A stretch of DNA of 64,000 nt, from positions 230,001-294,000 of the forward strand of contig JAODUO010000883.1 of the NCBI GenBank assembly GCA_025642075.2. The letters are read 5' to 3'. This DNA comes from Ridgeia piscesae. Taxonomy: Eukaryota; Annelida; Polychaeta; Sabellida; Siboglinidae. The position numbers were made by a program, and so were the translations under genes. Below the pieces are notes generated by a model. That model made no database searches. It saw only the letters and a program-made list of their open reading frames with translations, and was not told where the DNA came from. Shown here in pieces: positions 27,901-39,900 of this stretch (the stretch's first letter is position 1; each line of letters begins with the position of its first letter).

Positions 27901-30900
27901 TCTGTCTGACCGTGTCTTGTGTCTGTAGGAACCACCTTCTACACATGTCGTCTGGCATTGACCAGGTAGACTCTGTCTGACCGTGTCTTGTGTCTGTAGG
28001 AACCACCTTCTACACATGTCGTCTGGCATTGACCAGGTCGGCTCCCTCCAGTGGCCTCTCATTGTGTGCCTGGGCGTCTCCTGGTTCACATGTTTCATGT
28101 GTCTCTACAAGGGCATCAAGTCCATGGGAAAGGTCAGTCTCCCACAAGGAATGTCTTCCCAATGTTTGCAAGTCTCTGAATATTTCTTTGTTTTGTTTAA
28201 TTGTTTGTTCTGCTGCTTGTTGTAGGTCTATGAACCTCTTGCTTCATGTTAGGACGCTGGTGATTAGTTAACATATTTCATTTAAAATAAGTAAAATAAG
28301 AAAGTAAAATAAGTGAATAATTAAAATCAAAATTAACGAATTAAAACAAGTTCCATTTAAACTAAAGACATCAGTTGGAAAGTGCACACAATTATAAACA
28401 TCCTTCCTGAGAAATATTAAAAAGATTGCATTCCTCTTCACTATGAGCGTTCCCTACAGATTCTGGAATACTGCCTACAATATTGCACCCACATTGGACA
28501 TAGTTTACAAATTACTATAACCTTATTGATCAGTCCCACTGTCTTATGAAACTGTCCACTTGTGGAAATATATTCTGAACCGGTCTGTTGTGCATGAATC
28601 ATGTATAGTGTTACTGACGTATCGGTGAGATGGTTTATTATTAGGTGCGCGCTACAGAGAACTGTACATTATATGTAAATCTGACTCTGTTTACACAATT
28701 TATGTTATGTTATTTAACATGGTTCCAGGCTGTCATCTTCACTACAATTTTCTCGTACGCCATTTTGGCCGTTCTGCTCATCCGCGGCGTGACACTGAAG
28801 GGATCAGCTGAAGGGATCATCTATTATCTCAAGCCAGACTTCACGAAACTGGCGAACCTGCAGGTGTGTTCAGCACTGAGTCATTTGACTTCAGACCATG
28901 TTTGATTTTCATTTAACACTTCCTTTATTGCCTGTCAGGTTTTTCCACTAGGGTATTCACAGTTTGCAGACATTAATTAGCCTTTATTCACACATGTGCT
29001 GTATAAAATTTGTTTACTATAGACAGCAGTGGATATGTTGTTACCTAGCAACCATGATGACATATCAGTATTTAAGCTGGGTTTTTCGTGATTTTTACCT
29101 CCATTCTAACGTATTTGCAAATTTGGAAGATATTGCTACAGTGATCAGCAGAGGGCTACGCATGACATGCAGATACGTCAAAATACAACATATAGCATAA
29201 AATTGTTTAGACACAAGTCACACAATTAAGATATGTCGTTGTGGATGTTAGGCAGCAATTTGTGCAGTAATTTCATCATAATAATAATGGCATATGGCGC
29301 AGAAACATGGGCACTCACCACCCAAGCAAAGAACAAGTTACCCGCAGTACAAACAAAGATGGAAAGGAGTATGTTAAACATCACATACCGGAGCAGAAAA
29401 ACAAACACCCGGGTAACAAAAAGACAAAGGTCACAGACGTGATTGAACAAGTCAGAAGACAAAGTGGATCTGGGCAGGGCATGTCAGCAGGATACGAGAT
29501 AACCAATGGACACTGTGTATCACCACCTGGAAACCCTACGAAAGGAAAAGACCTAGAGGAAGACCGGCGAGAGGGTGAAGAGACGAACTAGACGACTACT
29601 GAATGGGTACCATCTGACAGAGGATAGCGCAAGTTAGGCAGATGTGGAAGCAGCATCCTGAGGCCTTCGTCAAACCACGTGACACTATGGCTGCACAATG
29701 ATGATGACGAATGAATAATGTAACTTTTTATAGCACTGGTATCCGCCACGTGGTGGCGCTAATGGCACTTGTAGATTATTTTGTTCATCAAACACATAAA
29801 ACATCATGCGAAAACAATAATATTAATGCTAATAAAACGACATTTGAAAAACATTAATATAATTACCATTTGCTATAGAATTAATAAAAACTGTGACATA
29901 ATTATCAAAGTAAAGTTTCTAAATATGTAAGTACAATAAAAAAACAGCTGCTTGTAGGAAAATAATTTAAACATTTGTTTCATAAAATGTAAACACTGAA
30001 CAGAACATGTCCAGGAAAAGTGGCTGAGAAGTTGATATTGTGTTTGAATGCACGCAATTGCCAGAAGTGTAAAGAGTGGTAGATGGCCCTGCAAGGCCAT
30101 AGCTTGCAGCTCACTGCTAACATACTTAACTTCACCTTTATAAGCACTTGCTGTGATGCTGTGTTTCTGTTTATCAAGTACAGGTTATTTAACATTGTAC
30201 TATGACTGTGTTAGATATTTATTGATGCATGAACTCAATCAAGTGTTAATTACTTAAAAATCCATTATCAGTTCGATTACTTTTGCTCCTCGCGTTTGAG
30301 ACTAATTTCACGAAAAAGCAAACCTACGAAGTCTCCCCTGTGACATGCTAATTCGTTTATGCATATATGTGCCTTCGTTTTTATGAAATAAACAGAAAAC
30401 TCAGAAAAAAATAAAAAGCTTCGGTAGCGAATTGTAGAACCACACATCTGAGTTGTTGTGACATCCGGAAAGGACTGTAGCTTGAAAATCTTGCGTGATC
30501 GATCATTGTGTGCCTGGTGTGATCTTGGATTCTGCCCAGTTTAAACAAATGGCTCCAGCTGTAGCCAACGTGATCGGTTTTCTTCTGCTACCCGGTGTAA
30601 CGCTGATTGGTTTTTTATACAATAAAAAATAATTAATAGTTCTTTTATTAAGCAAACTGCGCTTATTACTTGACCTATTTATATAGAACGCTACTGGACA
30701 TGAAAGAAAAGGATTGGCCATGGGCAAAACGAAATGATTGGGAAGCTTTAATTAAATTATAAACCGAATATGTTAAAACTTGACTTTTTATCATTGTTTT
30801 GTTTTGACTGTGCAACCATTAAGGTTGTGTATTATCACTGATCTAGTAATAAAAAAGTAAAAAACATTATTTAACCTTGATATTTGACCTTGTGTCGTCA

Positions 30901-33900
30901 GGTGTGGGGGGAGGCATCAGCCCAGGCCCTTGCCTCCCTGTCCCTGGGCGGTGGTGGATGGATCACCCTGTCTAGCTACAACAAATTCAAGAACAGGTGT
31001 GACAGGTACGTGGAGTGTAGCTTCGTTCTTGTAATAAACCAGCGTCACTTTTTACAACAGTTTTCTGATCACTGAGTAATGTTTTTAATAATTGATACTG
31101 CGGACCGTTTCACTAGCATAAAGAGCCCTCCCAAAAAAATTCATCATTACATAAAATATGTTGTTAAATTTGAGGGTTTTTCAAAACACAAATCCATTGC
31201 TATGTTACTGAGGACACTATTTCCATGACACACCAGTGACAATGTCCCGCTGGTGCGTCGTGGTGTTGACACTTGACAGTTTCCAGGTATTCATGATCAC
31301 TGTTAATGATCACAATTATTTTCAAGTGCAAAGTCAGGTTTAAGAGAAGTGATCCCCTGGTATATACATATGTATAAATTAAGATAAATGCCTGAATCAT
31401 AAAATTCAAATGTTGGTTGTAACTAATATTGATGGTCTACAGATATTTCATATTAAATGTTTGTTGAAAGTATGTTTTTTCGTAGTTTCTTAGTTGTTTA
31501 ACCTGTTCTTTTGGGTATGTATGAACTGGATTGAAACAATAAAAATAATTCTACTTTTAGTTTTTCTTCTCTGTCTCAAGTTGATAGGCTTGACCAGTGG
31601 TCAGTGTGAACATCAATTACCGTGTTGTAGGGATGCCTGGCTGGTTGGACTGGGCAATGCACTGACCAGTCTGTTTGCTGGATTTGTCATCTTCAGTGTG
31701 TTGGGTCACATGGCCTACAAGAAGGACGTCCCAGTGGATAAGGTGACAGCGAGTGGTGAGGTCTACTTGTCTTGTGGGGTCAGACCAGTATTTGCGATGT
31801 GTTCTAACGAAATGAGTCGTATGCCAGCGAACTTTGCTTCAAGTTTTTTCCCCCCGATGATTTTGACTGTCACCAAAAACTTTAATATCTTTTCTGTCAA
31901 GTGGCAATGCTTATTTTTCTTTTATATTAATATTTAGTACATTTTATCACCTTTTTAGAAAGATTTAAATTTCACACATGAATTGGTAAAATAGTACCAA
32001 TAAATCGGATTTGTTTGAGTCTTATTCTTTGGGGTTTCCGTAGACACATAGCGGACATATTTGGTACTACAAGAATGCTCAGAGCGCCCTTTTTCGGAAT
32101 GCTTATCAAGAGAGGCCTATCTGTAAAGAAACCTAGCCCATTGCGGGAACATGGTTGGTAGCGGGCCCTCCTGATTGGGTTAAATCTGTGCAGGCAGCCA
32201 CAGTGCACACTCACTAACTGTAAATAAGCCTGGTTGATTGGGTCGCTGCTGCAAAACCTTGCTAAATACGCGGATTATATGGCAATAATCTCAAGCAAAC
32301 AGCACGATATATCTTCGACAACAAACATGACTTGGGAGTTTAATTCGAAAGGTTCAAATGGAGTAATATAAGCAAAACGACTGATTTTGGAACAACAACG
32401 TACTCGATCATGTGCTTACGTGACTGCGAACTTCATGTGGTTTTTTTTCAGTTTGGACTTTTGTACCCCAGGCACGTTCAGTGTCAAATAACTTTGGCTA
32501 TGCGTGAGCTAGATCCCTGATTTTTACACTGTTGGAAAGCTTAATAATATATGATCTTTCCAATGGTGAAACTAACAAATTTTTTTTTGAACATACGACT
32601 CAATCACATCACAGAACACATCACATTTAGTTGATGTTGTGACAGTGAGTGGTGAAGGACATGCCTTGTGGGGTCAGATCACTATTTCATTTAATTAGTG
32701 ACAGTGAGCTGTGACGTCTAAGAAAAGGCCACCACTATCAAATGATTGCAATGCAAACACACCAGGCTGTATTCCATAAAATGCGTCTGTTTAAACATCA
32801 CATCCTGGTCCTTATCGTGGTGGTCATGTGACATGTCTGTTGCAGGCCCGGGTCTGGCGTTTGTGGCATACCCCGAGGGCCTGGCACTGATTCCCTTCGC
32901 CCCATTCTGGGCTGTCTGCTTCTTCTTCATGATGTTTACCGTTGGTCTCGACAGTCTGGTGAGTGCAGCCAGAACTACTGAATGGCAGATACTGCAGAAC
33001 GATATTTTTACATCTGGGAACCATTAATTAGACAGAGAAATTAAGTTGCAATGTTTATAGTTTGGTTAGATTGTTTTATATATTCTGATCGAGTTTTATG
33101 TGGTTTTGTTGAATGGATAGTCAGTATATACAAGGTTTAACAAGTTTAACAAGGTTGCCATGTAGAGCCAAGCCCCAGACGGCAGTGAACAAGGAAGCCT
33201 TCGGCTTATCGAGAATTCACTAAAATATAATAATTTCTTATAAAATTATACAGGAATTAATATTAAAATTAAACAAAATAAAAATGCCACTAAAACTGCT
33301 ACTAATTAAAATACATGGTCTCTATAAATACATCAGTAAAATAAAAATTACATAAAATGTCCCACAATAATAACAATTTGTTATAATAATAAATAAATAA
33401 AAAAATATATATGACTAGATAATTAATTTGGAAATAAAATAATTGGTAAAAATAATAAAATATTCATCCTAGGTATAACACGCCCTTGCCAGATAACTGT
33501 AAATTTTATTTTTAAACATTTACACTGCTTGCATTGACACAGTTTATTCCAGTTATTTATTATTCTCTGGGAGAATGAATACTTTCTTGTCTCTACTTAT
33601 AATACGGCTTTACTAATGCTGCCTTATGTCCTCTTGTCATATTATCTTCTTTTAGTTTTAAGGAACATTTTGCTATCTATAACCTCATACCCATTCAATA
33701 TCTTAAAAACTTCTATCAGGTCACCTCTTAATCTTCTTGTCTCTAATGTGATTAATCCACATTCTAACAGGCGTCTTTCATAAGAGAAATGTTTAAGTTC
33801 AGGAATAAGCATAGTTGCCCTGTAGTGAAGTACAACTATGTACCTTTGTTAAACTAGTCATTCTGTGTGCTTCATATCTCGTATATCAGACTTTCATGGG

Positions 33901-36900
33901 TTTATATCCCTTTAAAGAAAACCAGTGCAGTATCTCATCATCAGGACTGATCAAAGTGCTTTACACTTTACACCCTGGAAGATCTGTTCAATCAAACACC
34001 ATTAATTTTTGACTTGTCAGAGAAGCATTGAGCCACGCTGCAATTAATGCACAAAGGCTGCTTGCACAAATGTCCACCAATGTCTATAGCCAGGTGAGTA
34101 AACTGGAGCAGTGTAGAGTGAAACAGCTTGCGCAAGGTTCCACACTGCAGCACGTGATTCGAACCTGGGTCTCGTAGTTAAGAGTCTGAAACTCTACCCC
34201 TGAGCCACTGCATTCTATAAGATGCTGATGAGATAAACAGTGCTCCCCCTCACTGTGTGTTGTAGTTTGGTCAGGTGGAGAGTTGATGAGATAAACAGTG
34301 CTGCCCCTCACTGTGTGTTGTAGTTTGGTCAGGTGGAGAGTTGATGAGATAAACAGTGCTGCCCCTCACTGTGTGTTGTAGTTTGGTCAGGTGGAGAGTT
34401 GATGAGATAAACAGTGCCGCCCCTCACAGTGTGTTGTAGTTTGGTCAGGTGGAGAGTTGAAGAGATAAACAGTGCTGCCCCCCACTGTGTGTTGTAGTTT
34501 GGTCAGGTGGAGAGTTGATGAGATAAACAGTGCTGCCCTCACTGTGTGTTGTAGTTTGGTCAGGTGGAGAGTTGATGAGATAAACAGTGCTGCCCCTCAC
34601 TGTGTGTTGTAGTTTGGTCAGGTGGAGAGTTGATGAGATAAACAGTGCTGCCCCTCACTGTGTGTTGTAGTTTGGTCAGGTGGAGAGTTGATGAGATAAA
34701 CAGTGCTGCCCCTCACTGTGTGTTGTAGTTTGGTCAGGTGGAGAGTTGATGAGATAAACAGTGCTGCCCCTCACTGTGTGTTGTAGTTTGGTCAGGTGGA
34801 GAGTTGATGAGATAAACAGTGCTGCCCTCACTGTGTGTTGTAGTTTGGTCAGGTGGAGAGTTGATGAGATAAACAGTGCTGCCCCTCACTGTGTGTTGTA
34901 GTTTGGTCAGGTGGAGAGTTGATGAGATAAACAGTGCTGCCCTCACTGTGTGTTGTAGTTTGGTCAGGTGGAGAGTTGATGAGATAAACAGTGCTGCCCC
35001 TCACTGTGTGTTGTAGTTTGGTCAGGTGGAGAGTTGATGAGATAAACAGTGCTGCCCTCACTGTGTGTTGTAGTTTGGTCAGGTGGAGAGTTGATGAGAT
35101 AAACAGTGCTGCCCTCACTGTGTGTTGTAGTTTGGTCAGGTGGAGAGTTGATGAGATAAACAGTGCTGCCCTCACTGTGTGTTGTAGTTTGGTCAGGTGG
35201 AGAGTTGATGAGATAACAGTGCCGCCCCTCACTGTGTGTTGTAGTTTGGTCAGGTGGAGAGTTGATGAGATAAACAGTGCTGCCCCTCACTGTGTGTTGT
35301 AGTTTGGTCAGGTGGAGAGTTGATGAGATAAACAGTGCTGCCCCTCACTGTGTGTTGTAGTTTGGTCAGGTGGAGAGTTGATGAGATAAACAGTGCTGCC
35401 CCTCACTGTGTGTTGTAGTTTGGTCAGGTGGAGAGTTGATGAGATAAACAGTGCTGCCCCTCACTGTGTGTTGTAGTTTGGTCAGGTGGAGAGTTGATGA
35501 GATAAACAGTGCTGCCCCTCACTGTGTGTTGTAGTTTGGTCAGGTGGAGAGTTGATGAGATAAACAGTGCTGCCCCTCACTGTGTGTTGTAGTTTGGTCA
35601 GGTGGAGAGTTGATGAGATAAACAGTGCTGCCCCTCACTGTGTGTTGTAGTTTGGTCAGGTGGAGAGTTGATGAGATAAACAGTGCTGCCCTCACTGTGT
35701 GTTGTAGTTTGGTCAGGTGGAGAGTTGATGAGATAAACAGTGCTGCCCCTCACTGTGTGTTGTAGTTTGGTCAGGTGGAGAGTTGATGAGATAAACAGTG
35801 CTGCCCCTCACTGTGTGTTGTAGTTTGGTCAGGTGGAGAGTTGATGAGATAAACAGTGCTGCCCTCACTGTGTGTTGTAGTTTGGTCAGGTGGAGAGTTG
35901 ATGAGATAAACAGTGCTGCCCCTCACTGTGTGTTGTAGTTTGGTCAGGTGGAGAGTTGATGAGATAAACAGTGCTGCCCCTCACTGTGTGTTGTAGTTTG
36001 GTCAGGTGGAGAGTTGATGAGATAAACAGTGCTGCCCTCACTGTGTGTTGTAGTTTGGTCAGGTGGAGAGTTGATGAGATAAACAGTGCTGCCCTCACTG
36101 TGTGTTGTAGTTTGGTCAGGTGGAGAGTTGATGAGATCAACAGTGCTGCCCCTCACTGTGTGTTGTAGTTTGGTCAGGTGGAGAGTTGATGAGATCAACA
36201 GTGCTGCCCCTCACTGTGTGTTGTAGTTTGGTCAGGTGGAGAGTTGATGAGATCAACAGTGCTGCCCCTCACTGTGTGTTGTAGTTTGGTCAGGTGGAGA
36301 GTTGATGAGATAAACAGTGCTGCCCCTCACTGTGTGTTGTAGTTTGGTCAGGTGGAGAGTTGATGAGATAAACAGTGCTGCCCCTCACTGTGTGTTGTAG
36401 TTTGGTCAAGTGGAGAGTTGATGAGATAAACAGTGCTGCCCCTCACTGTGTGTTGTAGTTTGGTCAGGTGGAGAGTTGATGAGATAAACAGTGCTGCCCC
36501 TCACTGTGTGTTGTAGTTTGGTCAGGTGGAGAGTTGATGAGATAAACAGTGCTGCCCCTCACTGTGTGTTGTAGTTTGGTCAGGTGGAGAGTTGATGAGA
36601 TAAACAGTGCTGCCCCTCACTGTGTGTTGTAGTTTGGTCAGGTGGAGAGTTGATGAGATAAACAGTGCTGCCCCTCACTGTGTGTTGTAGTTTGGTCAGG
36701 TGGAGAGTTGATGAGATAAACAGTGCTGCCCCTCACTGTGTGTTGTAGTTTGGTCAGGTGGAGAGTTGATGAGATAAACAGTGCTGCCCCTCACTGTGTG
36801 TTGTAGTTTGGTCAGGTGGAGAGTTGAAGAGATAAACAGTGCTGCCCTCACTGTGTGTTGTAGTTTGGTCAGGTGGAGAGTTGATGAGATAAACAGTGCT

Positions 36901-39900
36901 GCCCCTCACTGTGTGTTGTAGTTTGGTCAGGTGGAGAGTTGATGAGATAAACAGTGCTGCCCTCACTGTGTGTTGTAGTTTGGTCAGGTGGAGAGTTGAT
37001 GAGATAAACAGTGCTGCCCCCCACTGTGTGTTGTAGTTTGGTCAGGTAGAGAGTTGATGAGATAAACAGTGCTGCCCTCACTGTGTGTTGTAGTTTGGTC
37101 AGGTGGAGAGTTGATGAGATAAACAGTGCTGCCCCCACTGTGTGTTGTAGTTTGGTCAGGTGGAGAGTTGATGAGATAAACAGTGCTGCCCTCACTGTGT
37201 GTTGTAGTTTGGTCAGGTGGAGAGTTGATGAGATAAACAGTGCTGCCCCTCACTGTGTGTTGTAGTTTGGTCAGGTAGAGAGTTGATGAGATAAACAGTG
37301 CTGCCCCTCACTGTGTGTTGTAGTTTGGTCAGGTGTAGAGTTGATGAGATAAACAGTGCTGCCCTCACTGTGTGTTGTAGTTTGGTCAGGTGGAGAGTTG
37401 ATGAGATAAACAGTGCTGCCCTCACTGTGTGTTGTAGTTTGGTCAGGTGGAGAGTTGATGAGATAAACAGTGCTGCCCCTCACTGTGTGTTGTAGTTTGG
37501 TCAGGTGGAGAGTTGATGAGATAAACAGTGCTGCCCCTCACTGTGTGTTGTAGTTTGGTCAGGTGGAGAGTTGATGAGATAAACAGTGCTCCCCCTCACT
37601 GTGTGTTGTAGTTTGGTCAGGTGGAGAGTTGATGAGATAAACAGTGCTGCCCCTCACTGTGTGTTGTAGTTTGGTCAGGTGGAGAGTTGATGAGATAAAC
37701 AGTGCTGCCCTCACTGTGTGTTGTAGTTTGGTCAGGTGGAGAGTTGATGAGATAAACAGTGCTGCCCTCACTGTGTGTTGTAGTTTGGTCAGGTGGAGAG
37801 TTGATGAGATAAACAGTGCTGCCCCTCACTGTGTGTTGTAGTTTGGTCAGGTGGAGAGTTGATGAGATAAACAGTGCTGCCCCTCACTGTGTGTTGTAGT
37901 TTGGTCAGGTGGAGAGTTGATGAGATAAACAGTGCTGCCCCTCACTGTGTGTTGTAGTTTGGTCAGGTGGAGAGTTGATGAGATAAACAGTGCTGCCCTC
38001 ACTGTGTGTTGTAGTTTGGTCAGGTGGAGAGTTGATGAGATAAACAGTGCTGCCCTCACTGTGTGTTGTAGTTTGGTCAGGTGGAGAGTTGATGAGATAA
38101 ACAGTGCTGCCCTCACTGTGTGTTGTAGTTTGGTCAGGTGGAGAGTTGATGAGATAAACAGTGCTGCCCCTCACTGTGTGTTGTAGTTTGGTCAGGTGGA
38201 GAGTTGATGAGATAAACAGTGCTGCCCTCACTGTGTGTTGTAGTTTGGTCAGGTGGAGAGTTGATGAGATAAACAGTGCTGCCCTCACTGTGTGTTGTAG
38301 TTTGGTCAGGTGGAGAGTTGATGAGATAAAAAAGTGCTGCCCTCACTGTGTGTTGTAGTTTTGTCAGGGGGTAGAGTTGATGAGATAAACAGTGCTGCCC
38401 CTCACTGTGTGTTGTAGTTTGGTCAGGTGGAGAGCATTGCGTCTGGCATCATAGACGAGTACCCTGACTACCTGCGACCCCGCCGTAAGATGTTCACCCT
38501 CTTCCTGTGCTCTGTCATGTTCTTCATGGGCATGCCGCTAGTCACTGAGGTAAGATGTTGTCTACGCTTTGACAAGAACCTGTCTTGATAAAGGTAACAG
38601 GGAGATCACACTTCATGACATGAACCCAGCTGTCGGCTCTGTCAACTTACAACCCTGCATTAGCTATGGTTTTAATGGGGAACCAGTAAAATAAATAAAG
38701 GCTAAGTTCTTACATGGACTGTGTTGGTAGCATTCACCCATGCTGCAATTAATGCATAAAGGCTATTCATACACAAATATCCCCACTGTCTGTAGCCAGG
38801 TACTCACTCATACAGCTGAGTGACCTGCAGCAATGTAGAGTGAACAAACTTGTGCAAAGTTTGACATGGCATACAGGACTTGGATCCAGGCTCTCTTAGC
38901 TGAGAGTCCAAAGTTCTAGCCACTGTGCCACTGATGCTGGTTTCACCATGCATGACCACGGTAGTATTTACTCATCAAACAATTAAGACATTTGACAGTT
39001 TTGGCTACCATTTTTACGTGCACAATCTACATGGAAGAAACCACCTTTCTGGTACATGCTTCCTAGATGAGTGGACAGAAATCCCTGACACAGACATGAT
39101 GTCAACCACATAGTTGACTCTCCTACCAGCAGAGCTCATGTCAAACCCCAACCTTTGTCCAAAATATTTGTGTGTAAGGAAAACAAATCAAACCAGTACT
39201 CTGCCACAATCACTGAGAATTCATTCATAGATTTTAAAGGTGGAATCTGTACTTTAAATGAGTTGACCCTTTTCTCTCAATGAAATAGTCCTGTATCATG
39301 TGCTGTTGTTGCAGGGAGGGATGTACATGGTGACTCTCATTGACTGGTACATCCTCCTCTTCTCCTTCACCATTGTCTGTCTTTCCGAGATCATCGCCAT
39401 CGTCTATGTCTACGGTGAGTAGCTGTAATGTACACTAGAGCTCCTAGAAGTTGTACACTAGAACTCCTAGAAGTTGTACACTAGAACTCCTAGAAGTTGT
39501 ACACTAGAACTCCTACAAGTTGTACACTAGAACTCCTAGAAGTTGTACACTAGAATCCCTGAAGTTGTACACTAGATCCCAGAAGTTGTACACTAGAGCT
39601 CCTAGAAGTTGTAAAAAACCCCAGAATTCCCCCCTAGAAGTTGTACACTAGAACTCCTAGAAGTCGTACACTAGAACTCCTAGAAGTTGTACACAAGAGC
39701 TCCTAGAAGTTGTACACTAGAGCTCCTAGAAGTTGTACAGTAGAACTCCTAGAAGTTGAACACTAGAGCTCCTTAGAAGTTGTACACTAGAACTCCTAGA
39801 AGTTGAACACTAGAGCTCCTAGAAGTTGTACACTAGAACTCCTAGAAGTTGAACACTAGAGCTCTTAGAAGTTTTACGCTAGAGCTCCTAGAAGATGACC

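Noticed and set aside
25589..28098. Dozens of overlapping 69-codon minus-strand frames
   Set aside because: Antisense shadows of the 71-bp array, offset by one unit each.
34222..38435. CRISPR-like regular repeats
   Set aside because: The units are contiguous with no unique spacers, the context is eukaryotic, and the unit matches an exon junction.
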